Shown here: positions 9,001 through 18,524 of the stretch, piece after piece | Layout of the letters: every line of letters begins with the position of its first letter | Position numbering within the stretch: position 1 is the stretch's first letter | DNA from: Bacteroidota bacterium | GTDB lineage: Bacteria; Bacteroidota; Bacteroidia; Bacteroidales; VadinHA17 | Reading direction: 5' to 3' | Assembly (NCBI GenBank): GCA_012729475.1 | Contig: JAAYDB010000021.1 | Span: forward strand, 1-64,000 | DNA length: 64,000 nt | Program-made: the position numbers and the translations under genes | Notes under the pieces: generated by a model | Told to the model about the DNA's origin: nothing | What the model saw: the letters and a program-made list of their open reading frames with translations, nothing else | Database searches by the model: none

Positions 9001-10389
9001 ATGAAACGGATCAAAATCAAGGAATTATTATCATCTACAGAGAAGGGGAAAGAAGTGCTTGTCAAGGGTTGGGTAAGGACAAAGCGTGGGAGTAAAAATA
9101 TTATTTTCATTGCACTCAATGATGGTTCAACGATCAATAATATCCAGGTTGTTGCTGATGTTTCCTTGTTTGATGCAGAGATGGTTAAAAACATCACCAC
9201 AGGGTCTTGTCTTTCTGTTCAGGGCATCCTGGTTGAGTCTGAAGGGAAGGGACAGAATGTGGAGATACAGGCATTCTCAATTGAGCTTTATGGCACCTGT
9301 GATTCTGAAACTTATCCTCTTCAGAAGAAGGGCCATTCAATGGAATTCCTGAGGGAGATTGCACATCTTCGGCCCAGAACCAATACTTTCGGAGCTGTTC
9401 TGAGGATTAGGCATGCCATGGCCTTTGCAATACATAAATATTTCAATGAAAGAGGCTTTTACTATCTTCACACCCCTGTCATAACAGGTAGTGATGCAGA
9501 AGGGGCAGGTGAAATGTTCCATGTGACTACCCTTGATCTGACAAATATTCCTTTAAACAAGGACGGATCAGTGGATTTTTCTGAGGATTTTTTTGGTAAA
9601 CAGACGAATCTCACTGTATCAGGCCAGCTGGAAGGAGAGCTGGGAGCTCTTGCTCTTGGTGAGATATATACTTTTGGTCCCACTTTCCGCGCAGAGAATT
9701 CAAATACCCCGCGTCATCTGGCCGAATTCTGGATGATAGAACCGGAGATGGCTTTTTATGACCTGACAGATAATATGGACCTGGCAGAAGATTTTCTTAA
9801 ATACCTTATACGGTATGCTCTGGAAAACTGCAGTGAAGATCTTCAATTCCTCAATAATATGATAAATAAAGGTCTTCTTGATCGTTTACAGTTTGTTATC
9901 TCAAATGATTTCATCAGGCTGACTTATACCGAAGCTGTAGAGATACTCGAAAAAGCAAGTAGAAAATGGGAATATCCTGTCGGATGGGGAAGAGATCTTC
10001 AGGCTGAACATGAGAGGTATCTGGTTGAAGAACATTTTGAAAAACCGGTCATCCTTACCGATTACCCGAAATCGATCAAGGCTTTTTATATGAAGCAGAA
10101 TGATGACGGGAAGACTGTACGGGCTATGGATGTTCTGTTTCCGGGTATAGGAGAGATCATCGGAGGATCACAGCGCGAAGAGGATTATACCAGATTGCTA
10201 AACCGCATCCGCGAACTGGGGTTGCCGGAAAAAGATCTCTGGTGGTATCTTGAAACAAGGAAATTCGGAACCGCTCCTCATAGCGGATTCGGTCTGGGCT
10301 TTGAAAGAATGATAGTGTTTATTACCGGTATGGCCAATATACGTGATGTGATACCTTTCCCAAGAACACCAAAAAATGCGGAATTTTAA
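9001..10389 (+). CDS. asnS: Asparaginyl-tRNA synthetase
   Basis: Class II aminoacyl-tRNA synthetase that charges tRNA-Asn in the cytoplasm. The N-terminal OB-fold anticodon-binding domain ([19 protein letters not shown]) is followed by the catalytic core with motif 2 [15 protein letters not shown] and motif 3 [15 protein letters not shown] ending in RDVIPFPR. The 462-residue length matches bacterial AsnRS. AsnRS and AspRS share this fold; the size, the absence of the GAD insertion of bacterial AspRS and the [16 protein letters not shown] pattern indicate the asparaginyl enzyme. rpoN follows after 35 nt with no terminator, so asnS, rpoN and the PAP2-like gene may form one transcript. Confidence 0.96.
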   Translation: MKRIKIKELLSSTEKGKEVLVKGWVRTKRGSKNIIFIALNDGSTINNIQVVADVSLFDAEMVKNITTGSCLSVQGILVESEGKGQNVEIQAFSIELYGTCDSETYPLQKKGHSMEFLREIAHLRPRTNTFGAVLRIRHAMAFAIHKYFNERGFYYLHTPVITGSDAEGAGEMFHVTTLDLTNIPLNKDGSVDFSEDFFGKQTNLTVSGQLEGELGALALGEIYTFGPTFRAENSNTPRHLAEFWMIEPEMAFYDLTDNMDLAEDFLKYLIRYALENCSEDLQFLNNMINKGLLDRLQFVISNDFIRLTYTEAVEILEKASRKWEYPVGWGRDLQAEHERYLVEEHFEKPVILTDYPKSIKAFYMKQNDDGKTVRAMDVLFPGIGEIIGGSQREEDYTRLLNRIRELGLPEKDLWWYLETRKFGTAPHSGFGLGFERMIVFITGMANIRDVIPFPRTPKNAEF

Positions 10390-10424
10390 ATTGTCTGTCC
10401 TCATTTCTTAACGGCAAAGAATAA

Positions 10425-11879
10425 ATGTTAAAGCAGAAACTGCAACAGAAATTATTACAAAAGCTTTCACCCCAGCAAATTCAAATGATCAAATTGCTGG
10501 AGGTGCCTACTTTGCAGATTGAACAGAGAATAAAAAAAGAACTGGAAGACAACCCGGCTCTTGAAGAGGGTAATGACGAAGAAAATGTGTCTCCGGAAGA
10601 ACAGGAAGAAGAATATGAGGATGATGACAAGGATCAGGACGAATTTACTCTCGATGATTATATGGAAGATGATGATATTCCTGATTACCGTCTTCAGGCA
10701 AATAATTACAGCCGGGATGATGACAGAAAAGCCGAAATACCTTTTTCTGCCGGATCTTCTTTTCATGAACATCTTGAATCACAATTCCATCTGAGAGCCA
10801 TAACCGACAGACAAATTATCCTGGGAGAATTCATCATAGGGAATATTGATGAGGATGGATATCTGAGGCGCGAACTATCAAGTATAGTGGATGATCTTGC
10901 TTTTCTTCAGAATATCACTGCAACGGAAGCAGAGCTGGAAGAGGTGCTTGCTGTTATTCAGGATCTGGATCCGGCAGGAGTAGGGGCAAGAGATCTCAGA
11001 GAGACACTGTTACTCCAGCTTAAGAAAAAAGACCATTCATTTAAGCCATTGGAACTGGCATACCTGATCATTGATAATTATTTTGAAGAATTCTCCAAAA
11101 AACATTATGACAAGATCATTGCGAAGATGGATATCAGCGAGCAGGATCTTAAAGCAGCTGTTGATGAAATACTTAAGCTGAATCCTAAACCGGGAGGTAT
11201 TTACAATGATCCTTTCAGCAGGATTGCTCAACCCATAATACCCGACTTTATTCTGGAACATTCCGAAGAAGGTTTTGACCTTCACCTAAATTCACGCAAC
11301 CTTCCCGAATTACGACTTAGTACATCATATAACCAGATGCTTAAGACTTATAGCAGGAATAAGTCAATCAATAAGGAGATGAAAGATACGGTCATGTATG
11401 TAAAACAGAAGATCGAATCGGCAAAATGGTTTATTGATGCTATTAAACAAAGGCAGAACACCCTTCTGCTTACCATGAATGCAATACTGGAATACCAGTA
11501 CGATTATTTTATTGATGGAGATGAGACTAAATTAAAACCAATGATACTCAAAGATGTTGCAGAGATGACAGGTCTGGATATCTCCACCGTATCAAGAGTT
11601 GCTAACAGTAAGTATATACAAACACATTTCGGTATTCTGCCACTTAAGTTTTTCTTTTCAGAAGGACTTCAGACGGATAGCGGAGAAGAGGTGTCCACAA
11701 GAGAGATAAAGAGGATATTACAGGATTGTCTGGATAATGAAGATAAGCGAAAACCATTGACAGACGAAAAACTAACAGCCATACTTCAGGATAAAGGATA
11801 TCAGATAGCACGGCGTACTGTAGCCAAATATCGTGAACAATTGAATATACCGGTAGCACGGTTAAGAAAGGAAGTATAA
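10425..11879 (+). CDS. rpoN: RNA polymerase sigma-54 factor
   Basis: Alternative sigma factor that needs an AAA+ activator to open promoters. The 484-residue protein has the Gln-rich region I (LKQKLQQKLLQKLSPQQIQMIKLLE), an acidic region II, the core-binding and helix-turn-helix region (DISTVSRVANSKYIQ) and the diagnostic RpoN box ARRTVAKYR near residue 462. Length is normal. No sigma-54 activator gene is in the window, so the regulon cannot be inferred. Its TAA overlaps the ATG of the following PAP2-like gene by one base (TAATG), indicating translational coupling. Confidence 0.97.
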   Translation: MLKQKLQQKLLQKLSPQQIQMIKLLEVPTLQIEQRIKKELEDNPALEEGNDEENVSPEEQEEEYEDDDKDQDEFTLDDYMEDDDIPDYRLQANNYSRDDDRKAEIPFSAGSSFHEHLESQFHLRAITDRQIILGEFIIGNIDEDGYLRRELSSIVDDLAFLQNITATEAELEEVLAVIQDLDPAGVGARDLRETLLLQLKKKDHSFKPLELAYLIIDNYFEEFSKKHYDKIIAKMDISEQDLKAAVDEILKLNPKPGGIYNDPFSRIAQPIIPDFILEHSEEGFDLHLNSRNLPELRLSTSYNQMLKTYSRNKSINKEMKDTVMYVKQKIESAKWFIDAIKQRQNTLLLTMNAILEYQYDYFIDGDETKLKPMILKDVAEMTGLDISTVSRVANSKYIQTHFGILPLKFFFSEGLQTDSGEEVSTREIKRILQDCLDNEDKRKPLTDEKLTAILQDKGYQIARRTVAKYREQLNIPVARLRKEV

Positions 11880-12511
11880 TGACCGGGAATAATTCAAAAT
11901 CATACGGACCCATGCTTGCAAAAATAATATCTGTCGTTTTTCACCCTATCCTGATGCCTCTTTATGGGTTACTTGTTATCTTTTTTACCCCGACAATACT
12001 TGCTTATCTCCCTCCGGCTGCCAAACGGATTCTCTTTTTAATAGTGTTGATTGATAATGTAATTATACCTCTTTCTCTCATACCATATCTGAGATACAGA
12101 AATATCATCACATCATGGGCTATAAGCGAACGGAAGGAGAGAGTTCTGCCTTTGATAATTACTTCCTTATTGTATGCTTTTACTGTATATCTTCTGCATA
12201 GATTCAGTATACCGTTTTTTATCAAGTCATTCACTCTTGCCACATTAATCGTGTCAGTATCCTTAACTTTAGTGAATTTCCGGTGGAAAATATCTATCCA
12301 TTCTGCCGGTATGGGAGGACTTATATCTCTTATTGTAGTCCTCTCACTGAAGATGCATGTATCACTTATTGGCTGCCTTATTGGTGCTATACTGCTGGCA
12401 GGTATTGTAATGACTTCAAGGTTGTATCTTAAATCCCATTCTCCTGCAGAGGTATGGTCAGGCTTTTTCCTGGGTCTGTTGGTAGCAGGCGGTGTGCTTA
12501 TGACCTTCTAA
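11879..12511 (+). CDS. PAP2-like integral membrane protein
   Basis: A 210-residue, mostly hydrophobic protein with about six membrane segments. It keeps a recognisable but altered lipid-phosphatase signature: IHSAG in place of PSGH and SRLYLKSHSPAEV in place of SRx5Hx3D, with Glu for the final Asp. The positively charged ERKER stretch could stand in for the first PAP2 motif. It may dephosphorylate a lipid pyrophosphate in the inner membrane, or may have lost activity; the sequence does not settle this. It is coupled to rpoN by a one-base overlap, and its last 54 bases overlap the convergent glycosyltransferase gene, an unusually long tail overlap. Confidence 0.72.
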   Translation: MTGNNSKSYGPMLAKIISVVFHPILMPLYGLLVIFFTPTILAYLPPAAKRILFLIVLIDNVIIPLSLIPYLRYRNIITSWAISERKERVLPLIITSLLYAFTVYLLHRFSIPFFIKSFTLATLIVSVSLTLVNFRWKISIHSAGMGGLISLIVVLSLKMHVSLIGCLIGAILLAGIVMTSRLYLKSHSPAEVWSGFFLGLLVAGGVLMTF

Positions 12512-13594
12512 CAGTTCTGTGAGGGATTCCTCAAATAGCTTACAGCTCCGTGAAATGATTTCATCCCTCTGTGAAATAGCTGTCTTTACAGAAAAACGAG
12601 AGGAGTCAATATCTCTTTGCAAAACACTGGTGAACCATCCTTTTTCCGACAAAAAGGCTGCAAGATATTCCTGTTCTGTCTGACCCGGAGTAGGGATCAG
12701 TATGCCACTGCATCCCAGACTGATAAGTTCCATGATAGTGGTGTAGCCTGCCCTGGTTATGACCAGATCACTTCCTGTAATAATCTCTTTCATGGCAGCT
12801 GCCGGTAAATGATTAAACCAGATAATATTTCCTTTCCGGACTTCCTTGGCAGGTCCCCCGGGTTTTCCTCCAAGTATTATTGTCACAGGTTGTCTGTCAA
12901 TAAATATCTCTGAGAGCTTTTCCTGAAGAATCTCAGATTGAGGAGGAGGTCCTGAAATAATTATGGTGTTATGGCTGAAACGACCTGGCTCTTCACATGA
13001 AGCCATACCCTGTATGGTAAATCGTGACAGGATACCGATGAATCTTACATTTGACGGGAGTTTTCCGGTATGTGACAGTCTGCCGGATATATTAAGATGG
13101 CCCGGAAGATCGGGAATGAAACAGTAATTATATTTCTTTATTACTGCCCTGTGTAGTAACATGCCTGCAATTTCCATGAAACGAAATGCCTTCGGCATCG
13201 GAATAACAAGCATGTGTGTAAGATAAACCGTTACTATTTCATTGTTCCATAATCCGAAACGGTTATCACTGATAAGTATATTGATATGGTATTGCCGGAT
13301 AATCTTTTTTACCCTGTAATGTTCACGGATAACATGGAAGATAAGAGATGGCACTTTTGCCAGTATAACCAGGTATTGTGGCAGGAAGCCGGAATATCTC
13401 GGATTGAATCCCGGGAATTTTATCAAAGAAAAACCCTTTGTTTCTTTCTTGAAGAAAGAGAGATGTTTTTCGCCTGCGCCAAGAAAAACATTATGTCCCA
13501 ATTCACGGAGTCTCACCGCCAGTGGGATTATACGTCCGGCATGTCCCAATCCCCATTCGAGAGGGCAAATAAGGATGTTGTATTTTTTATTCAC
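12458..13594 (-). CDS. GT-B fold glycosyltransferase (MurG/GT28-like)
   Basis: Predicted cytoplasmic or membrane-associated glycosyltransferase of 378 residues. The N-terminal half opens with LICPLEWGLGHAGRIIPL, typical of MurG-like and UDP-glycosyltransferase enzymes, and the C-terminal half has the donor-binding pattern SDLVITRAGYTTIMELISLG and PTPGQTEQEYLAAFL. Donor and acceptor are unknown. The start codon is GTG at 13594, two bases after the stop of the radical SAM gene upstream, so the pair forms an operon. No alternative ATG preserves the N-terminal strand. Its 3' end overlaps the PAP2-like gene by 54 bp. Confidence 0.85.
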   Translation of the reverse strand: MNKKYNILICPLEWGLGHAGRIIPLAVRLRELGHNVFLGAGEKHLSFFKKETKGFSLIKFPGFNPRYSGFLPQYLVILAKVPSLIFHVIREHYRVKKIIRQYHINILISDNRFGLWNNEIVTVYLTHMLVIPMPKAFRFMEIAGMLLHRAVIKKYNYCFIPDLPGHLNISGRLSHTGKLPSNVRFIGILSRFTIQGMASCEEPGRFSHNTIIISGPPPQSEILQEKLSEIFIDRQPVTIILGGKPGGPAKEVRKGNIIWFNHLPAAAMKEIITGSDLVITRAGYTTIMELISLGCSGILIPTPGQTEQEYLAAFLSEKGWFTSVLQRDIDSSRFSVKTAISQRDEIISRSCKLFEESLTELLEGHKHTACYQQTQEKA

Positions 13595-13596
13595 AA

Positions 13597-14379
13597 TCAG
13601 CCTGAAACCTGAGTCTTAATTCCTGTTTCCCTTACTCTGTCAGCTATCTTATTGAGTTCGTCAAGTGGTACTTTTTCCAGCTGCCCCGTCTCCGGAGTAT
13701 CTCTCGAAATAGTATATATCATTACTTCAGAAGGCTTGATGGATTTCAGTGCTTCCAGCCAGGCTTCAATTTCGGAAGGTGTTGTATTATCGACCACCCT
13801 GCCCCTGAATCTGCCGCGGACAAACATTGTTTGTACAATAAGGTTCCCTTTAAACTTTTTCAGGTTTTCAATAAGGGTGGCGACATGAAAATCGCCATGA
13901 GGCTGGTTGTGTATCTTAACTGTAGGATCGAAAGCTGAATCGAGCTTTAGTATATTCTGGTCAACTTTCATAAGAGCTTTTCTTACAGAGGGTTTATGAA
14001 TGGTTGTTGCATTGGATAATACTGCTATTGAGGCTTCAGGGAAATATTTATTTCTCAGTTCAATGCTGTCATCAATTATCCCGGTAAATTCGGGATGAAG
14101 AGTGGGTTCTCCATTGCCAGCGTAGGTAATTACATCAATATTCTGGTTTTTTTCTTTCATTGATGATAGTCTCTCTCTGAGGGCCTCATAGACCTCTTTA
14201 CGCGAAGGTAAAGGTTCACCTTTGACTGTTGAATTCATTGTAAGACCACACTCACAATATATACAGTTGAAATTACAGATCTTGCAGGTAGCAGGCAGCA
14301 GATTGATGCCAAGTGAAACACCCAGCCGACGGCTTTTTACAGGGCCAAATATTATCTTATCGAAGAGGAAAGTAGGCAT
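13597..14379 (-). CDS. Radical SAM iron-sulfur protein (COG0731-like)
   Basis: A 260-residue radical SAM enzyme with the cluster motif CNFNCIYC (Cys35, Cys39, Cys42) plus two extra nearby cysteines (Cys32, Cys44). The opening FGPVKSRRLGVSLGINLLP is characteristic of the COG0731 group of small Fe-S oxidoreductases. GNGEPTLHPEF is the usual SAM-binding GGE-like element. The reaction is unknown. The gene heads a two-gene operon with the glycosyltransferase (2 nt gap) and has a TAATTTTG box just upstream. It depends on SAM, which MetK supplies, but no direct functional link is shown. Confidence 0.88.
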   Translation of the reverse strand: MPTFLFDKIIFGPVKSRRLGVSLGINLLPATCKICNFNCIYCECGLTMNSTVKGEPLPSRKEVYEALRERLSSMKEKNQNIDVITYAGNGEPTLHPEFTGIIDDSIELRNKYFPEASIAVLSNATTIHKPSVRKALMKVDQNILKLDSAFDPTVKIHNQPHGDFHVATLIENLKKFKGNLIVQTMFVRGRFRGRVVDNTTPSEIEAWLEALKSIKPSEVMIYTISRDTPETGQLEKVPLDELNKIADRVRETGIKTQVSG

Positions 14380-14396
14380 ACAGTTTTTTATTGAGG

Positions 14397-14404
14397 CAAA
14401 ATTA
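14397..14404 (-). promoter_or_regulatory. Candidate -7 box for the radical SAM/GT operon
   Basis: TAATTTTG on the minus strand fits TAnnTTTG, placed 17 bp before the radical SAM start codon. No -33 TTG is seen at the normal spacing. Confidence 0.35.
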
Positions 14405-14523
14405 ACATATTAATTATTTAATATTCATAAGTATGTACAAAAGACTGTCAGGTCATACAGAACGGACTATCAGATTTTGTTTTGTAATCAGGATAATGTG
14501 TATGCAGTGTGAGGAAGGAAGAA

Positions 14524-15699
14524 TCAGATCAACCGGGTTACAGTAGTCTCCGGCAGGAGTTTGAGATTGACAAGATCGACATCCTTCAGGAGAAGCAGTC
14601 CGGGTTTAAGTCCGGGTTCTATTTTACCAAAAAGATTTTCTTTCCCAAGAGCTTTTGCCCCATTAATAGTTCCCCAGCGAATAAGATTTTCCAGACCAAT
14701 ATCCGGAAAATGTTCCTGTAATATTTTTAGTTCTGAGAGGATACTCAGCTTGCTGTTTGAAGCAAGACTGTCGGTTCCTGTTACGATTTCACAGCCCTCT
14801 TGCCAAAGCAGTCCGGCAGGAGGGATGGCATTATCTATAAAAATATTTGAACCTGGACAGAGGCACCAGAATGTATTTTCTCTTTTATTAACAGAATGGA
14901 GAATATGTTTGTTGACACAGGTATTATGGACCAGGATCAGGTTTCCGGAATTTGTTGTTTCGGTCAGGATGCCGGAGACATGGTCTCCGACTGTCTTAAG
15001 ATAAGGAGGCATGATCCCGCTTTTCCGGTATGAATCAATTAGTGGTCCTTTGTGATGTCTGAGAAAAGGTATTTCGTCTTTTGTTTCGAGAAAATGGATT
15101 GAACTGACCTTGTTATGTGCACTTTGTCTTTTAATCAGCTGAAGGAGTGGAAGAGAGACAGAATAAAGAGAATGAGGTGTTATATAACCTTCAAGACCGT
15201 ATTTTCCGGATTCTTCTGCCAGTACAGCAGCTTCCAGCATCCGGTGTCCGGCTTTGTCAGGATCTATACCGAAGACTTCCAGCATATTGATGTATTGTAT
15301 TGGGCTTTCTTTTTTCACCGGGAATGTAGCAGGTGTGTTACAGATATCGGCACACAGGTTTATACCCTCATGATACATTTCACTGTCTGCAGTTAAAGCT
15401 GAAGAAACAATATCTTCCTGTCTTGTTTCACGGCGGGAGCGTATCTGGGAGATAAAGTCGGGCAACCCTGTCTTTTCAGGAATAAGCCCCCTGAGATGTG
15501 AAAGTTCCAGATGGCAGTGGCAGTTAACGAAACCTGGGATAATTATACCGTTAAAGAACTCAACGGATTGTTTTTCTTTAAGATCTCCACAGGTATCTTC
15601 AACGCTTATTATTGTCCCGTCATCACCTGTTTTTACCAGAGATCTTTTTAAGGGAAGGCCTGTATTGGTAAAGATATATTGAGCAGAAAAGGATCTCAT
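14524..15699 (-). CDS. Amidohydrolase (SAH/aminodeoxyfutalosine deaminase-like)
   Basis: A 391-residue amidohydrolase-superfamily enzyme. Metal ligands are visible as HCHLE after FVNC, a His in ITPHSLYS, HFLETKDE, and the Asp in VTGTDSLASN, so the enzyme looks active. The FVNCHCHLELSHLRG opening resembles the group containing S-adenosylhomocysteine deaminases and the aminodeoxyfutalosine deaminase of the alternative menaquinone pathway. No other menaquinone genes are here, so the substrate is left open. It is the last gene of the rbfA operon, starting 6 nt after the DUF4296 gene. Confidence 0.85.
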   Translation of the reverse strand: MRSFSAQYIFTNTGLPLKRSLVKTGDDGTIISVEDTCGDLKEKQSVEFFNGIIIPGFVNCHCHLELSHLRGLIPEKTGLPDFISQIRSRRETRQEDIVSSALTADSEMYHEGINLCADICNTPATFPVKKESPIQYINMLEVFGIDPDKAGHRMLEAAVLAEESGKYGLEGYITPHSLYSVSLPLLQLIKRQSAHNKVSSIHFLETKDEIPFLRHHKGPLIDSYRKSGIMPPYLKTVGDHVSGILTETTNSGNLILVHNTCVNKHILHSVNKRENTFWCLCPGSNIFIDNAIPPAGLLWQEGCEIVTGTDSLASNSKLSILSELKILQEHFPDIGLENLIRWGTINGAKALGKENLFGKIEPGLKPGLLLLKDVDLVNLKLLPETTVTRLI

Positions 15700-15705
15700 A
15701 TTGTA

Positions 15706-16491
15706 TCAGGGCGAATAAAAAAGAGAGATTCCCTTAATAGTGGCAAGAGGGATCATGTTTTCAGGATTATTATCGTGATCATAGAGAAAAACCCTTAAGT
15801 ACAGGGGCTTATTCTTTTCTACCAATAAAAATGTTCTGTACTGATATTCCCGGCCATCTTTTATATACTTAAATTCCGGAAGAACAGTTCTCACTCCGTT
15901 GCCAACACTGTCGGCGTGGCAGGTAAAAGCACTGAAATGCGGGTTGAATGACTGGTCGCAGGGGTAAACAGTTGTTGAAAATTCAAGTGTATACCGGCCC
16001 GGAGACCGCAATTCATAACCGAAGCATAGCTTTTTGTTGCTTGTAGTATCAGGAAGATAATATGTTGTTTCATTTTTCCACAGATCTTCCCTTCCGTCAG
16101 GAACGATCGTATTGTCGTAACGTATAATGGAAGACATTTCTGACATCTTCCCTATGGCTTTATCGTAAAGCCTGATCAATTTCTTGGGTTTTCGTGTAAA
16201 ATAATACCGGAGGGTATTTTCCATTTGTTCTACGGAATAACCGTAATTTTCAACTATATCATAATAATGTCGGGCAGTATCTCTTCCTGAAAAGGTGTTT
16301 CTTACCTCAGGTACTATCATAAGTCCGTTTGCCAGAGACACCTCGTAGAGTATTTCATAAAAGTCATCTTCGGGAATGATTTTGTTCTTTTCTGATCTTG
16401 AACAGCAGGGGAGGAACAGAAGGCTCATTATTAGAACAATGATCATCTTCCTGTGATAATATGTTATATTTTTTTCAGACTTGTTTTTCAT
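15706..16491 (-). CDS. DUF4296 lipoprotein
   Basis: A 261-residue predicted lipoprotein of the DUF4296 family, confined to Bacteroidota and of unknown function. A charged N-terminus is followed by a hydrophobic helix and the lipobox-like FLPCC (Cys29/30). The DUF4296 segment follows (DDFYEILYEVSLANG...YGYSVEQMENTLRYYFTRKP), then a beta-rich C-terminal half. The track begins at a TTG (16500); I use the first ATG, 16491, which keeps a 17-bp overlap with the permease gene upstream. A further start at 16446 would give a shorter signal sequence. Linkage with a LolC/E-type permease suggests an envelope role, by inference only. Confidence 0.8.
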   Translation of the reverse strand: MKNKSEKNITYYHRKMIIVLIMSLLFLPCCSRSEKNKIIPEDDFYEILYEVSLANGLMIVPEVRNTFSGRDTARHYYDIVENYGYSVEQMENTLRYYFTRKPKKLIRLYDKAIGKMSEMSSIIRYDNTIVPDGREDLWKNETTYYLPDTTSNKKLCFGYELRSPGRYTLEFSTTVYPCDQSFNPHFSAFTCHADSVGNGVRTVLPEFKYIKDGREYQYRTFLLVEKNKPLYLRVFLYDHDNNPENMIPLATIKGISLFYSP

Positions 16492-17707
16492 CTTTATCAA
16501 GGTATTTCCTTGTGAGATATCTGACGGGATACCAGGCGGCCCAGTAGCCTATTGCAAGGACAGTCAGGGGGACAATAATAAAATCTTTCATTTTCATTAC
16601 AACAGGATAAGCATTCAGCAACAGGGAGTCGCTATTCAGTTTGACCAGGCCGTATGTCTGCTGAAGCCAGCAGACAAAAAACCCCAGTGTCAATCCGATA
16701 AGGGCTCCGATGATAGAAATCATCCAGCCTTCAAAGATAAAAATCCTGCGTATAAGGTCTCTGTCTGCACCAAGACTTTTGAGTATTTCTATGTCACGTT
16801 CTTTTTCAATTATCAGCATAGTGAGTGAACCGATAATATTAAAAGAAGCAATAATAATGATAAGAGTAAGTATTAGAAATATTGCCAGTCTTTCAGAGCG
16901 CATGACCCGGTAGAATATTTCCTGTTGTTCAAAGCGGTTTTTTACAACAAAGTCATTGCCGAATATGTTCTCCACATCTCTTTGTACAGTTTTTTCGGAA
17001 GCATTTGGGGATAACTTTATTTCTATAGTACTTACTCCGTCTCTGTTGTCGAACAGATCTCTTGCAAAGTTGACAGGCACATAAATGTACTTTGAATCGT
17101 AGGATTGTTCCACCTGGAAAATCCCTGACGGAAAGATAAAACTTCTGTTAAAAGCATCGTCGGGATTGATTGTGGCTGAGGCCGATCGGCGGGGAACATA
17201 TATATTGATAGGGTATATGAAATTTAATCCCACCCCCAGATAATTGGCGATGCCTATTCCCGGTATTGCATAATCCCTGCCCTTATCTGATTTAAGAATG
17301 AAATCCCCATCCCACATTGAGCTGTCAATACCTGTCACCTGAGCATAATTATCGTCAACTCCCTTAACGGTTGCGATTGTTTGCCGGTCATCGTATCTGA
17401 GCAGGGCATTTTCCTCAATAGTAAGGGAATAACAGGAAACACCATTTACGTTTGACAACAATTGAAGCATCTGCTGATCAGGAATGAAGGTCTTTCCTTT
17501 TGCGGGTGTTATCTTAAGGTCGGGATCAAAAGTATTGAAAATAGATCTCACCATTTCTTCCAGTCCGTTAAAAACGGAAAGTATAATTATCAGGGCCATG
17601 GTCCCGACAGCCACACCGGTAACAGAAACTCCCGAAATAACATTTATCGCATTACGCGATTTCTTCGCGAAAAGATATCTTTTGGCTATGTACAGCGAGA
17701 GTTTCAT
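16475..17707 (-). CDS. LolC/LolE-type ABC transporter permease
   Basis: Inner-membrane permease of the FtsX/MacB family, 410 residues. The layout is one N-terminal helix (VISGVSVTGVAVGTMALIIILSVFNG), a large periplasmic domain and three C-terminal helices with LKSLGADRDLIRRIFIFEG. The MKLSLYIAKRYLFAKKS start and the length match the LolC/LolE lipoprotein-release permeases. No LolD-type ATPase is adjacent, so the partner must be elsewhere. The gene overlaps the methyltransferase stop by one base (TAATG) and the DUF4296 lipoprotein start, so all are translationally coupled. Confidence 0.9.
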   Translation of the reverse strand: MKLSLYIAKRYLFAKKSRNAINVISGVSVTGVAVGTMALIIILSVFNGLEEMVRSIFNTFDPDLKITPAKGKTFIPDQQMLQLLSNVNGVSCYSLTIEENALLRYDDRQTIATVKGVDDNYAQVTGIDSSMWDGDFILKSDKGRDYAIPGIGIANYLGVGLNFIYPINIYVPRRSASATINPDDAFNRSFIFPSGIFQVEQSYDSKYIYVPVNFARDLFDNRDGVSTIEIKLSPNASEKTVQRDVENIFGNDFVVKNRFEQQEIFYRVMRSERLAIFLILTLIIIIASFNIIGSLTMLIIEKERDIEILKSLGADRDLIRRIFIFEGWMISIIGALIGLTLGFFVCWLQQTYGLVKLNSDSLLLNAYPVVMKMKDFIIVPLTVLAIGYWAAWYPVRYLTRKYLDKDEKQV

Positions 17708-18519
17708 TATGCTTTTTTTGCAGTAATCAGTAAGCCTGTCCCTGTCTTATGTCCGAGACAGAGATCAAAAATGTTAAGGATTATTGAAATTGGAAAAAAA
17801 ATAAGGTAATAAAATGGTAATACAAGAAAAAACAGATATGACCGGTTAAGCATTGTGACAGGGTATTTCATTGTCAGGTGCCAGGATATATTACCAGGTT
17901 TCCCGTAGGTATATTTCCCTTCTATGTCAATGAATCCGGCTGATGACAGTTTGTCTTTGATTTCCTTCATATTGTACCCGTCTCGCACATGTTCTGAAAT
18001 AAATGATTTATCGTCACCGGAGTGAACATCTGATCCTCCCAGGTCTGAAGGTGTAGAGATGAGGAGGATACCTCCTGATCTCAAAGATCTGAAAAAATTA
18101 TGAAATACAGTTTCATCTTCCTGGATGTGCTCCATCACATCGATTGAGATAATAAGATCAAATCTATCCGGTTCGGTAAATGTTTCAAGACCGGATGTGA
18201 TAAATCTTACTCTTCCTGATAAAGAAGTCTTGCTAAAAAATTTCCGGCACTCATCTGTCATGCTACTGTCTGTATCAACACCTGTTATTGTCCAGAGTCT
18301 GTTTTTACGACCCATGAACCAGGTGTATTGTCCCGGACCTGATCCGGCATCGAGAACAGAGGAGTTGACAGGAAGATGCCCGGATATTTTTTTCAGAGCT
18401 TTTTTAACATGCCATGTACGCAATAAAATAATATCAAGGATAGTATAGTAGATGATCCTCATGCACACAGGACCGGAAAAAAACCTTCCAAGTAATCTCT
18501 TAATTGGTTCGTATTGCAT
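17707..18519 (-). CDS. Membrane-anchored class I SAM methyltransferase
   Basis: A 270-residue SAM-dependent methyltransferase. SAM-binding motif I is SSVLDAGSGPGQYTWF, the acidic residue of motif II is in ITGVDTDSSM, and motif IV is DLIISIDVMEHIQED. A hydrophobic stretch near the C-terminus (YLFFLVLPFYYLIFFPISII) suggests attachment to the inner membrane, which hints at a lipid or membrane-bound substrate. The substrate itself cannot be named. It begins 5 nt after rbfA and shares one base with the permease start. Confidence 0.87.
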   Translation of the reverse strand: MQYEPIKRLLGRFFSGPVCMRIIYYTILDIILLRTWHVKKALKKISGHLPVNSSVLDAGSGPGQYTWFMGRKNRLWTITGVDTDSSMTDECRKFFSKTSLSGRVRFITSGLETFTEPDRFDLIISIDVMEHIQEDETVFHNFFRSLRSGGILLISTPSDLGGSDVHSGDDKSFISEHVRDGYNMKEIKDKLSSAGFIDIEGKYTYGKPGNISWHLTMKYPVTMLNRSYLFFLVLPFYYLIFFPISIILNIFDLCLGHKTGTGLLITAKKA

Positions 18520-18524
18520 CAGGA

